Assembly (NCBI GenBank): GCA_963709425.1
Contig: CAVPWG010000001.1
Location: forward strand, 372,001-436,000
Length of the DNA: 64,000 nt
Origin: JAICJC01 sp963709425
GTDB lineage: Bacteria > Actinomycetota > Thermoleophilia > Gaiellales > JAICJC01
Direction of reading: 5' to 3'
Numbering within the stretch: the stretch's first letter is position 1; every line of letters starts with the position of its first letter. Under the pieces are notes generated by a model, which had not been told where the DNA came from, did not search any database, and saw only the letters and a program-made list of their open reading frames with translations. Of the stretch, positions 26,683 through 35,329 are shown piece by piece. The translations under genes and the position numbers were made by a program.

Positions 26683-27105
26683 TCAGCCGGTCTCGACGTG
26701 GCGCGGGCGGGCGGCGCCGAGGTCGATGGGCTCGATCGGCGTCCAGACCGCCTCGTCGCCGCAGCCCGGGCAGTAGTGCGGCTCCTCGGGGTAGTGGTCG
26801 GGCTGCGCGAACGCCTCGCGCACGAGCCGCGTCTCGACGTCGAACGCCGCCTGGCCGGTGGTGCGCGCGATGGCCGTGGCGCGCTCGTGAAGCCCTTCCG
26901 CGTCGTAGCCGAGCGAGATCCGCGTGCCGCAGTAGGCGCAGAGCGCCATCCGGGCTGCGGGCGGGGCCGAGGCGGGCCGGTCGTCGTCGAATTTGCGAAA
27001 CGCGATCCAGAGCGCGGCGAGGATCCCGAGCAGCGGCAGCTTCAGGACGAGTGCCAGGAAGATCACCACCCACACGTCGCCCGAGAAGACGCTCAGGTCC
27101 GCCAC
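26683..27105 (-). CDS. Membrane protein with a C-terminal zinc-ribbon pair
   Basis: A 140-residue protein. One N-terminal TM segment (VWVVIFLALVLKLPLLGILAALW, about residues 11-33) is followed by a cytoplasmic part with CAYC near residue 56 and CPGC near residue 112, the four cysteines of a split zinc ribbon. The function is unknown. It is convergent with the reductase gene, with only six bases between the stops, and divergent from the PilZ gene 66 bp away. Confidence 0.62.
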   Translation of the reverse strand: MADLSVFSGDVWVVIFLALVLKLPLLGILAALWIAFRKFDDDRPASAPPAARMALCAYCGTRISLGYDAEGLHERATAIARTTGQAAFDVETRLVREAFAQPDHYPEEPHYCPGCGDEAVWTPIEPIDLGAARPRHVETG

Positions 27106-27171
27106 ACGGGCACCTTAGCCGACGGCCGCTTCAGGAATCGGGCGCCACGGCCGATTCACGTGGCGAACCAC

Positions 27172-27870
27172 ATGTCGAAGCTCACGCGCCACGAGATGCT
27201 CACGCTCGCCCTCGGCGTCCTGCCGCACCCCCCGGCCGTGGTCGAGGTGCTGTCGGAGGACGGAGGCGCCTTCGCGCTCAGGATCGTCGAGCAGGAGGGC
27301 GAGCTCCTCCACGCGTTCGCGCCCAGGCAGCTCGTCCGGAAGGAGCTCCACCTGCTCGCCCGCGTCACCGACGAGCAGCGCGGCCGCTACGAGGTCGAGT
27401 TCGAGATCGACGAGGCGTACTTCCACAGCACCGCGGAAGCGCTGGTGCACGCCGCCGTCTCGGGTGTGCGTCATCGCAAGATGCGCCGGTCGGCCCCGCG
27501 CATCCCCATCACCGAGCGCACCAAGGCCCGCGTCCTCTTCTGCCGCACCCTGTCGCGGCACGAGACGCTCGACGTCCGGCTGAGCGACGTCTCGACGACC
27601 GGGATCGGCTTCACGTCCGCCAAGCAGCTCCACACCGGCGACATGCTCGTGATCGCAGCGACGCTGGCCGGGAAGGTCGTCGACATCGAGACGCGCGTCG
27701 TCCGGGTCGATCCAGCCCCGTACGGACGAGTGCGGATCGGCGGGGAGATCACCGAGCTCGCAGAAAAGGACCGGCGGCTGATCGCCGACATGGCCCAGAG
27801 GGTGCCAGAGGCCGGGTCGGAAGCCGAGCGCCGCAAGGGCGCCCCTGCCGGCGCCCAGACGCTCCGGTAG
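27172..27870 (+). CDS. PilZ-domain protein, probable c-di-GMP receptor
   Basis: A 232-residue protein. The C-terminal half has the PilZ ligand motif: RRSAPRIPI (RxxxR) near residues 103-109, then DVSTTGIGF (D/NxSxxG) about 37 residues later. The N-terminal half resembles a YcgR-N/flagellar-brake-like beta domain, though this is weaker. PilZ proteins bind c-di-GMP and alter motility, pili or exopolysaccharide. The start is an ATG at 27172; a much longer open frame upstream overlaps the opposite-strand gene and has no homology. Together with the riboswitch 2.7 kb upstream it marks c-di-GMP signalling in this locus. Confidence 0.8.
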   Translation: MSKLTRHEMLTLALGVLPHPPAVVEVLSEDGGAFALRIVEQEGELLHAFAPRQLVRKELHLLARVTDEQRGRYEVEFEIDEAYFHSTAEALVHAAVSGVRHRKMRRSAPRIPITERTKARVLFCRTLSRHETLDVRLSDVSTTGIGFTSAKQLHTGDMLVIAATLAGKVVDIETRVVRVDPAPYGRVRIGGEITELAEKDRRLIADMAQRVPEAGSEAERRKGAPAGAQTLR

Positions 27871-27975
27871 CGATCATCCCACGGACGGGGGATTCCACCG
27901 CCTCCCCGAACTGCCGATACTTGCCGTGCGGGCGTGTGCGCACGTCGCGCGACGGATTCGGAAGGGGGTCTTTCG

Positions 27976-28131
27976 GTGCGCGTCTTCACCAACCAACGCG
28001 GCAGTGTCGCCTCGGAGCTGAGCTTCGGCGCAATGGTCGTCGGCATCCTCGTGCTGGGCGGGCTGTACATGGTCGCGCAGATCGAGGGAGTCTCGTTCTC
28101 GATGCTCCTCCAGCAGCTCCGCAGCGGCTGA
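27976..28131 (+). CDS. Small single-TM protein, possibly Flp/TadE pilin-like
   Basis: A 51-residue protein with a short basic start (VRVFTNQRGSVASEL) and then one hydrophobic helix (FGAMVVGILVLGGLYMVAQ). The layout, a charged leader with Gly then a Glu five residues into the hydrophobic stretch, is reminiscent of Flp-type pilins or TadE-like anchors, but this is only a resemblance. A purine-rich GGAAGGGGG site precedes the GTG. It lies between PilZ and the ABC exporters. Confidence 0.5.
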   Translation: MRVFTNQRGSVASELSFGAMVVGILVLGGLYMVAQIEGVSFSMLLQQLRSG

Positions 28132-28166
28132 CAAGTCGGCGATTCACCGCCCGCTAACCTGAGCGG

Positions 28167-29978
28167 GTGACGTTCAGGCGGCTGCTCGGTTTCCTGCGCC
28201 CGTACAGGGGTCAGGTGATCGCTTCGACGCTGCTCGCCGTCGGCGCCCAGGCCGCGGGACTCACGGTGCCCTATCTGACGGGCCGGGTGATCGACACCGT
28301 CTCCTCGGCGGCCCACTCCGACCGCGACCTCTTCACCTTCGCCGCACTCGTCGTCGTGGCCGGCGTCGTGAAGGGCGGGCTGATGCTGTTCCGGCGCCTG
28401 CTGGCCGGCCGGCTCTCGCTGGCGGTCGAGTACGACCTGCGAAACGCGATGTACGCGCATCTCCAGCGGCTGTCGTTCGGATTCTTCGACACCCACCAGA
28501 CCGGCCAGCTCATGTCACGCGCGACGGTCGACCTGCAGGCGGTGCGGTTCTTCCTCGGCTACGGCCTCATCTTCTTCACCCAGAACCTGATCACGATCGT
28601 GATCGTGGCGATCGCCCTCGTCTGGATCGACTGGCAGCTCGCGCTGATCGCGTTCGCAATCGCACCGGTGCTGTCGATCGCGGCGTTTCGCTACTCCCGC
28701 GTCAGCCACCCGGTGCTGAGAGAGGTGCAGCAGCGCGTCGCCGACGTCACGACCCAGGCCGAGGAGAACATCGTGGGCGTGCGCGTGGTGAAGGCGTTCG
28801 CGCAGGAGCCGCGCCAGCTCGCGAGCTTCGCCGCCGGGACCGAGCGCATCTTCGACCAGGCGCTGCTGGCGGCCCGGCTCCAGGCCAAGTTCGTGCCGTT
28901 CATGTCGTCGCTCCCCAACCTCGCGATGGCGGCCGTCATCCTCGCGGGCGGCTATCGCGTCGTCCACGGCAGTCTCAGCCTGGGCGCGTTCTTCGCCGCC
29001 AACGGGTACCTCCTGCTCCTGGTCGTCCCGCTGCGGTCGATCGGGATGTGGGTGGGGCAGTACCAGCGCGCCATCGCCTCGGGGGAGCGGATCTTCGAGG
29101 TGCTCGACTACGACCGCGACATCCTCGACCGTCCCGATGCGGAGGTGCTCGCACCGGGGCCCGGCGGGATTCACATGGAGGGCGTTCGGTTCGGCTACGA
29201 CCCCGATTCGCCCGTGCTCGACGGCATCGACATCGATGTCCGGGCGGGCTCGACGGTGGCCCTGATCGGCCCGACGGGGTGTGGCAAGACGACGCTCACG
29301 ACGCTGATCCCACGGTTCTACGACATCCAGGCCGGGTCGATCGAGCTCGACGGGCAGGATGTGCGCGACGTCACCCTGCGATCGCTGCGCGCCGCTGTCG
29401 GGATCGTGAGCCAGGACACCTTCCTCTTCTCCACGACCGTGGCCGAGAACATCGCGTTCGGCACGCCCGAGGCGACGCCGGCGGAGATCGTCACGGCGGC
29501 CCGCCAGGCGCAGGCCCACGAGTTCATCTGCGACCTGCCGGATGGGTACGAGACGGTCGTCGGCGAGCGCGGCCTCTCGCTGTCGGGCGGCCAGCGCCAG
29601 CGGATCGCGATCGCGCGAGCGCTCCTCATGAACCCGCGCGTCCTCATCCTCGACGATGCGACGGCGTCGGTCGATGCCTCGACGGAGGCCCGGATCAAGC
29701 TGGCGCTCCGCGAGGTGATGAAGGGGCGGACGACCGTGATCATCGCCCACCGCCTGTCGACCATCTCGCTGGCGGACGAGGTTGTCGTGCTGGACCGGGG
29801 CCGGATCGTCGCCCGCGGCACCCACGACGAGCTCGTGCAGACGAGCTCCGTCTACCGCGAGATCCACGACCACGGCCTGGTCGAGCGCCGGTTCGTGCAG
29901 CTCGATCCCGACGGCGCGCCGATCGAGAAGGACGGCGAGCCTTCCGTCCGGCGGGTGTCGGGAGGGCGGCTGCCGTGA
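28167..29978 (+). CDS. ABC exporter, fused membrane and ATPase domains (first of a pair)
   Basis: A 603-residue half-transporter of the multidrug/lipid exporter type. The TM domain covers residues 1-320 and includes the coupling segment near YDLRNAMYAHLQRLSFGFFD. The ATPase part has Walker A GPTGCGKTT near residue 368, signature LSGGQRQRIAIARAL near 475, Walker B VLILDDATASVD (Asp rather than Glu after the Walker B Asp), and a switch His in IIAHRLSTI. The DD ending suggests a degenerate catalytic site, as in heterodimeric exporters. Its stop overlaps the next start (GTGA), so the two likely form a heterodimer. The substrate is unknown. Confidence 0.88.
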   Translation: MTFRRLLGFLRPYRGQVIASTLLAVGAQAAGLTVPYLTGRVIDTVSSAAHSDRDLFTFAALVVVAGVVKGGLMLFRRLLAGRLSLAVEYDLRNAMYAHLQRLSFGFFDTHQTGQLMSRATVDLQAVRFFLGYGLIFFTQNLITIVIVAIALVWIDWQLALIAFAIAPVLSIAAFRYSRVSHPVLREVQQRVADVTTQAEENIVGVRVVKAFAQEPRQLASFAAGTERIFDQALLAARLQAKFVPFMSSLPNLAMAAVILAGGYRVVHGSLSLGAFFAANGYLLLLVVPLRSIGMWVGQYQRAIASGERIFEVLDYDRDILDRPDAEVLAPGPGGIHMEGVRFGYDPDSPVLDGIDIDVRAGSTVALIGPTGCGKTTLTTLIPRFYDIQAGSIELDGQDVRDVTLRSLRAAVGIVSQDTFLFSTTVAENIAFGTPEATPAEIVTAARQAQAHEFICDLPDGYETVVGERGLSLSGGQRQRIAIARALLMNPRVLILDDATASVDASTEARIKLALREVMKGRTTVIIAHRLSTISLADEVVVLDRGRIVARGTHDELVQTSSVYREIHDHGLVERRFVQLDPDGAPIEKDGEPSVRRVSGGRLP

Positions 29979-31780
29979 GCACGTTCAGCAGCCACGTGAG
30001 CCGCATGGGCGCGGAACCGGCGGGGCTCGGCGCGGGCGGCACGCTGCGCCGGGTCAAGGCTCTCTGGGCCTACAACTGGCCCTACCGCAGCCGCAGCGCC
30101 GTCGCCCTGGCGATGATGCTCGCGGCCACGGGGACGGCCATCGCCGGCCCGCTCGCAGTCAAGGCCGCGATCGACAACGGGATCGCCGCGTCGCCCCCCG
30201 ACTTCGGCCAGGTCGAGTTCTGGGTCGGCGTCTTCGCGGCGCTGACCGTGGCCAATTGGGCCACCTCGTCGGCGCAGACCTACCTGACCTCATGGGTCGG
30301 CACGCGCATCCTGGCCGACCTGCGCATTGGGCTCTTCGCGCACCTCCAGCGCCTCGACCTCGGCTTCTTCGAGCGGAACCGGGCGGGCGTCGTCATCTCG
30401 CGGCTCACGAACGACATCGAGGCCCTCGTGAGCGCCGTCGTCGACGGCCCGACGACGCTCGTTCAGAACACGCTCGTGCTCGCCGGGTCGGCGGCCGTCC
30501 TCTTCTACGTCAACTGGCACCTCGCCCTCGCAACGCTCACGGTGTTCCCCGGCATGGCGATCGGCACGGCCATCTTCCGGTTCTACTCGGGCCGGGCGTA
30601 CCGTGAGACCCGCCGCCGCCTCGCCGAGGTGACCGGCCAGCTCCAGGAGGACATCTCCGGCGTGCGGGTGGTCCAGGCCTTCCGGCGGGAGGGCACCAAC
30701 TACGAGCGCTTCGTCGAAATCAACGACCACTACCGCGCCGCCAACGTCACGACGATCAACGCCTCGGCCATCTACTTCCCCTACGTCGACCTGCTCTCGG
30801 CGCTGGCGATGGCCGTGGTGCTCGGATACGGCGGCACGCTGGTCTTCCACGGGGAGCTGACTCCGGGCGGCCTCTTCGTCTTCATCGGGCTCCTGTCGAA
30901 CTTCTTCGACCCGGTGCAGCAGCTCTCCCAGTTCTACCAGACGTTCCTCTCGGCGACAGCCGCGCTCGACAACATCTTCACGGTGCTCGACACGGAGCCG
31001 AGGCTGACCGACGCGCCCGACGCGGGCGAGCTGCCGCAGATCCGGGGGGACGTGGCGTTCGAGGGCGTCCAGTTCTCGTATACCGCCGGTTCCACGGAGG
31101 TCCTGCACGGCGTCTCGTTCGCAGTGCCGGCGGGGTCCACGATCGCCCTGGTGGGGCACACCGGCGCCGGCAAGTCGACCATCGTGAAGCTGCTGGCCCG
31201 CTTCTACGACCCGACCGGCGGGCGCATCACGGTCGACGGGCACGACCTGCGCGACGTCACGGTGGCGAGCCTCCGCCGGCAGCTCGGGATCGTGCCGCAG
31301 GAGGGCTTCCTGTTCTCCGGCTCGGTACGCGACAACATCGCGTTCGGCCGGCCGGGCGCGACCGCCGATGAGATCCGCGCGGCGGCCGAGGCGGTGGGCG
31401 CCGACGAGTTCATCCGGGCGCTGCCCGACGGGTACGACACCGACGTCCAGGAGCGCGGCGCACGGCTCTCGATCGGCCAGCGCCAGCTCGTCGCGTTCGC
31501 CCGCGCGCTGCTCGCGGACCCGCGGATCCTGATCCTCGACGAGGCGACGTCGTCGGTCGACATCCCGACCGAGGCGCGCATCGAGGAGGCGCTCGACACG
31601 CTGCTCCGCGACCGGACGTCGTTCGTCGTCGCGCACCGGCTCTCGACGATCCGCCGGGCCGACGTGATCGTGGTGCTCGAGCACGGCGAGGTCATCGAGG
31701 CCGGGACGCATGCCGAGCTGATCGAACGGCAGGGCAGGTACTACTCTCTGTACGATGATTGGGTCGAGGCCGTTGCCTGA
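29975..31780 (+). CDS. ABC exporter, fused membrane and ATPase domains (second of a pair)
   Basis: A 601-residue half-transporter. It has Walker A GHTGAGKST near residue 393, signature LSIGQRQLVAFARAL (Ile in place of the usual Gly), Walker B ILILDEATSSVD with the catalytic Glu present, and VVAHRLSTI. This canonical Walker B complements the degenerate one in its partner, the normal division of labour in heterodimeric exporters. The GTG at 29975 overlaps the upstream stop and is preferred to the long open frame reaching back into the first gene. No substrate clue is nearby; the next gene is a wall hydrolase. Confidence 0.88.
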   Translation: MSTFSSHVSRMGAEPAGLGAGGTLRRVKALWAYNWPYRSRSAVALAMMLAATGTAIAGPLAVKAAIDNGIAASPPDFGQVEFWVGVFAALTVANWATSSAQTYLTSWVGTRILADLRIGLFAHLQRLDLGFFERNRAGVVISRLTNDIEALVSAVVDGPTTLVQNTLVLAGSAAVLFYVNWHLALATLTVFPGMAIGTAIFRFYSGRAYRETRRRLAEVTGQLQEDISGVRVVQAFRREGTNYERFVEINDHYRAANVTTINASAIYFPYVDLLSALAMAVVLGYGGTLVFHGELTPGGLFVFIGLLSNFFDPVQQLSQFYQTFLSATAALDNIFTVLDTEPRLTDAPDAGELPQIRGDVAFEGVQFSYTAGSTEVLHGVSFAVPAGSTIALVGHTGAGKSTIVKLLARFYDPTGGRITVDGHDLRDVTVASLRRQLGIVPQEGFLFSGSVRDNIAFGRPGATADEIRAAAEAVGADEFIRALPDGYDTDVQERGARLSIGQRQLVAFARALLADPRILILDEATSSVDIPTEARIEEALDTLLRDRTSFVVAHRLSTIRRADVIVVLEHGEVIEAGTHAELIERQGRYYSLYDDWVEAVA

Positions 31781-31856
31781 CCTGACACCGTAACGGCAGC
31801 GACGACAAACAGTTTCCTTACTAAAGCGGGGGCTGCAAGCGGTCGATTATCGACGT

Positions 31857-32984
31857 GTGAGGGGTCGCTCCACCTTCTTCGCGGCTGCCGTCGCAGCGCT
31901 GCTGTGCTTCGCTCCGCCTGCGCTCGCGGGTGGGTTCACCGACGTTCCCAAGGGCTTCTGGGCGAAGCCGCAGATCCGGTGGGCCACCGGCAACGCGTGG
32001 ATCGCTCCACGCACCGCCACCACGTTCGCGCCGCACCACACGGCGAGCCGCGTGAAGGCCAGCGCCGTCCTTGCGCGCATCGCGTTCCAGCTGAAGGGTG
32101 TCCCCCAAGGGGCCGACCCGTTCGTCCAAGCGGTCGACGCGGGCTGGATTCCCAAAGGCGGCGGCCCGACGGGCACGATCACGCAGCTCGAGTTCGACCG
32201 CGGCCTCGTCCGGATCCTCGGGCTCGCGCACGCCGCCAAGGCGCTCAACCACCTGCGGACGGCCGACGGCTGGGCGCCGAAGCTGCGCGACGGCTTCGGG
32301 GTCGAGCAGGAGGTGCGCGCGATCGGCGTCCGCACGAACATCCCCGACGGCTGGGACTCCTGGGAGCTCTCGCCGGCCGACCCGCTGCGGCGCGCCAACC
32401 TGGCCGCAGAGGCCTACCACGTGATGCACATGTCGCCGTGGGCGCTCGCCGCAGGCCAGGCCAAGGTGGCCGTCGCCCGCCGGCTTCCGGCCTGGTCGCC
32501 GCTCAAGCGCAAGGTTCTCGGCCTGGCCCTTCGCTACGCGGGCATGCCGTACATCTGGGGCGGAACCTCGCCGAACCCGCAGTCGCCGCTCGGCTCGCCG
32601 GTCGCAGGCGGCTTCGACTGCTCCGGGTTTGTGTGGTGGGTGATGAAGCTCCACTCCTACACCGTTTCGAGCCACACCTGGTCGGGGAACGCCGCGATCC
32701 GGGCCCGCTCGACCTTCGACATGGCGGCCGCGCTGCCGGTGCGGAAGCGGATCCACCGCCGCGACCTGAAGCCCGGCGACATCCTCTTCTGGAGCCTTTC
32801 CCCGAACGGCGTCAAGACGAAGTCCTCGACGGTCTACCACGCCGGGATCTACCTCGGAAACGGCTGGGCGATCAACAGCCACGGCTCCGGCGACGGCGTC
32901 ACGCTCGACTACATGGGCAAGGGCGCGGGCTGGTTTCACGACGCGTTCGCGTTCGGCTGGCGCGTCATGCCGCGCGCTCGCTAG
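31857..32984 (+). CDS. Secreted NlpC/P60 cell-wall peptidase with an N-terminal S-layer-homology-like part
   Basis: A 375-residue protein with a signal peptide (MRGRSTFFAAAVAALLCFAP, cleavage probably after ALA). It is followed by FTDVPKGFWAKPQIRWATG, an S-layer-homology-like repeat, and a second similar block to about residue 210. The C-terminal NlpC/P60 domain has the catalytic Cys in FDCSGFVWW near residue 258, the His in YHAGIYLG near 323, and a third polar site in INSHGSGDG. It probably cleaves peptide stems of peptidoglycan outside the membrane. The start codon is GTG. Confidence 0.88.
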   Translation: MRGRSTFFAAAVAALLCFAPPALAGGFTDVPKGFWAKPQIRWATGNAWIAPRTATTFAPHHTASRVKASAVLARIAFQLKGVPQGADPFVQAVDAGWIPKGGGPTGTITQLEFDRGLVRILGLAHAAKALNHLRTADGWAPKLRDGFGVEQEVRAIGVRTNIPDGWDSWELSPADPLRRANLAAEAYHVMHMSPWALAAGQAKVAVARRLPAWSPLKRKVLGLALRYAGMPYIWGGTSPNPQSPLGSPVAGGFDCSGFVWWVMKLHSYTVSSHTWSGNAAIRARSTFDMAAALPVRKRIHRRDLKPGDILFWSLSPNGVKTKSSTVYHAGIYLGNGWAINSHGSGDGVTLDYMGKGAGWFHDAFAFGWRVMPRAR

Positions 32985-32988
32985 ACGA

Positions 32989-34839
32989 TCAGGCGCCGGC
33001 GGACGGCACCCCGCGGGCGGCCTTGGAGCGCTGGCTGTTTCGCTCCGACGCCGACAGCACAGCCCGGCGAAGGCGGATGTCGGCCGGCGTCACCTCGACG
33101 CATTCCCCCTCCTGGATGTACTCGATCGCCTGGTCGAGGCTGAGCGTCCGGGGCGGGTTGAGGCGCACGAGCACGTCGGCGTTCGAGCGGACGTTCGTCA
33201 TCTGCTTCGCCTTCGTGATGTTCACGTCGAGGTCGCCGGAGCGGCTGTTCTCGCCGACGATCATGCCCTCGTAGACGTCCGTTCCGGGGCCGACGAAGAG
33301 CGAGCCCCGCTCCTGCAGGCTCTGGATCGAGTAGCCGGTCGCCTGGCCGGAGCGGTCGGCGATCAGCGACCCGTTGGGTCGGCTCTTGATGTCACCCGCC
33401 CAGCGCTCGTAGCCCTCGAACACGTGGTGCAGCTGCCCGGAGCCGCGCGTCTCGGTCTGGAACTCCGACCGGAAGCCGAGGAGGCCGCGGGCGGGGACCA
33501 GGTGCTCCAGACGCACCCAGCCGGTGCCGTGGTTGGTCATCGACTCCATCCGCCCCTTGCGGAGCGCGAGTGACTGGATGACGACGCCGGTGTACTCCTC
33601 CGGCACGTCGATCGAGACCCGCTCGACCGGCTCGTGGAGCTTGCCGTCGACCTCGCGGGTGACGACGCGCGGCTTCCCGATCGTGAGCTCGAACCCCTCA
33701 CGGCGCATCATCTCGGCCAGGATCGCGAACTGCATCTCGCCGCGCCCCTGCACCTCCCAGGTGTCGGGCCGGTCGGTGTCGAGGACGCGCAGCGACACGT
33801 TCGCCACCAGCTCCCGGCCCAGCCGGTCGCTGATCATCCGCGCCGTCAGCTTCGAGCCGCTGCGGCCGGCCATGGGGCTGGTGTTGGTCGCGACCGTCAC
33901 CGACAGGCTGGGCTCGTCGATCACGATCAGCGGCAGCGGCCGCGGATCGTCGGGGTCGGCGATCGTCTCGCCGATCATGATCTCCTCGATCCCGGCGACG
34001 GCGATGATGTCGCCGGGCCCGGCCGCCTCGGCCGCGGCCCGCTCCAGCCCCTCGGTCACCAGGAGCTCCGTCAGCCGCACGCGCGAGACCGTCCCGTCAG
34101 CGCGGCACCACGCCACGGTCGCGCCGCGGGCGATCTCACCCTCGCGGACGCGGCAGACGGCGAGCCGGCCCAGGTACGGCGACCCGTCCAGGTTTGCGAC
34201 CTGGGCCTGGAACGGATGGCCGACGGTGTACGTGGGCGCCGGGATGTGCTCCACGATCAGGTCGAGCAGCGGCCTGATGCTCTCACCCGGCGTCGCCTGG
34301 TCGAGCGTCGCGGTGCCGAGCTTCGCGTTGGTGTAGACGATCGGGAAGTCGATCTGCGACTCGTCGGCGTCCTCGTCGAGGAAGAGCTCGTACACCTCGT
34401 CGACCACCTCGGCGATGCGCGCGTCGCCCCGGTCGATCTTGTTGATGACGAGGATCACCGGCAGCCGCCCGGCGAGCGCCTTTCGCAGGACGAACCGCGT
34501 CTGCGGCAGCGGCCCCTCCGACGCATCGACGAGGAGCAGCACGCCGTCGACCATCGCCAGGCCGCGCTCCACCTCGCCGCCGAAGTCGGCATGGCCCGGC
34601 GTGTCGATGATGTTGATCTTCGTCTCGCCGTAGCGGACGGCGGTGTTCTTGGCGAGGATCGTGATGCCGCGCTCGCGCTCGAGCCCGGCGTCCATCACCC
34701 GGTCGACCCGCTCCTCGTGTGCCGCGAAGGTGCCCGACTGGCGCAGGAGCGCGTCCACGAGCGTCGTCTTCCCGTGGTCGACATGGGCGATGATCGCGAT
34801 GTTGCGGATGTCGCCGCGCATGTCTTTGGAGTCGGGCAT
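32989..34839 (-). CDS. typA: Ribosome-associated GTPase TypA/BipA
   Basis: A 616-residue translational GTPase related to EF-G. The P-loop is in IIAHVDHGKTTLVD, the switch II motif is DTPGHADFGGEVERG, and NKIDRGDAR gives the base specificity. EF-G-like domains and the family-specific C-terminal domain follow (RPNGSLIADRSGQATGYS; NSRSGDLDVNITKAKQMTN). It helps 50S assembly and stress adaptation. The ATG at 34839 begins the conserved MPDSKDMRGDIRNIAI. The stop is 5 bp from the convergent peptidase stop, with no room for a terminator between them. Confidence 0.95.
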   Translation of the reverse strand: MPDSKDMRGDIRNIAIIAHVDHGKTTLVDALLRQSGTFAAHEERVDRVMDAGLERERGITILAKNTAVRYGETKINIIDTPGHADFGGEVERGLAMVDGVLLLVDASEGPLPQTRFVLRKALAGRLPVILVINKIDRGDARIAEVVDEVYELFLDEDADESQIDFPIVYTNAKLGTATLDQATPGESIRPLLDLIVEHIPAPTYTVGHPFQAQVANLDGSPYLGRLAVCRVREGEIARGATVAWCRADGTVSRVRLTELLVTEGLERAAAEAAGPGDIIAVAGIEEIMIGETIADPDDPRPLPLIVIDEPSLSVTVATNTSPMAGRSGSKLTARMISDRLGRELVANVSLRVLDTDRPDTWEVQGRGEMQFAILAEMMRREGFELTIGKPRVVTREVDGKLHEPVERVSIDVPEEYTGVVIQSLALRKGRMESMTNHGTGWVRLEHLVPARGLLGFRSEFQTETRGSGQLHHVFEGYERWAGDIKSRPNGSLIADRSGQATGYSIQSLQERGSLFVGPGTDVYEGMIVGENSRSGDLDVNITKAKQMTNVRSNADVLVRLNPPRTLSLDQAIEYIQEGECVEVTPADIRLRRAVLSASERNSQRSKAARGVPSAGA

Positions 34840-34847
34840 TGCGGGTC

Positions 34848-35303
34848 TCAGTCGAGCCGCTTCTCGAAGAACACGCGGGCGAAGCCTCGCTCGGCCCGCC
34901 GCTCGGTCTCGCGGTAGCCGAGCCGCGGATACCACGCGATGTTCTCGACCATGTGCTCGTTGGTGTAGAGGCGAAGCTCCGAGAGCCCAAGCTCACGGGC
35001 TGTGTCCTCGGCATGGGCCATGAGCCGCCGCCCGAGGCCGGTTCGCTGGGCCGCGGGATCCACGGCCACGTTCTCGACGAGGAGGTGGTCGGCCATCGGC
35101 GTGAGGACGATCACCCCGACGACGGCCCCGTCACGGTCGGCGACGGTCACCCGACCGGCGTCGATCAACCCGGTGTAGTCGGCGTCCATCGGGGCCGGCC
35201 GCATGCCGATCAGCTCGACGTAGACGCCGTAGGCGGCCTCGACGAGGCGCTCGATCGCCATGCGGTCGCCCGGTTCCGCCGGGCGCAGGATCTCCGCTGC
35301 CAT
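34848..35303 (-). CDS. GNAT-family N-acetyltransferase
   Basis: 151 residues with the acetyl-CoA-binding motif A (VENVAVDPAAQRTGLGRRLMAHAE) near residues 76-98 and the closing WYPRLGYRETERR segment. It probably acetylates a small amine or a protein N-terminus; the substrate is not predictable. The ATG at 35303 is chosen because upstream codons lack homology and run into the divergent gene. It lies eight bases before typA on the same strand, so it may be co-transcribed. Confidence 0.82.
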   Translation of the reverse strand: MAAEILRPAEPGDRMAIERLVEAAYGVYVELIGMRPAPMDADYTGLIDAGRVTVADRDGAVVGVIVLTPMADHLLVENVAVDPAAQRTGLGRRLMAHAEDTARELGLSELRLYTNEHMVENIAWYPRLGYRETERRAERGFARVFFEKRLD

Positions 35304-35329
35304 GGCCTGATCGTAATAGGCTGCCGCTC

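Noticed and set aside
26677..27171. Upstream in-frame extension of the PilZ gene to a 397-residue protein
   Set aside because: The extension overlaps the opposite-strand zinc-ribbon membrane protein, has no homology, and an ATG fits the conserved start at 27172.
28151..28166. ccgct/agcgg hairpin just before the first ABC exporter
   Set aside because: A 5-bp stem is expected by chance at this GC content.
29048..29974. Long open frame making a 910-residue second ABC protein
   Set aside because: The first 300 residues are an Arg/Gly-rich shadow of the upstream transporter; the GTG at 29975 overlaps the previous stop and begins the true N-terminus.
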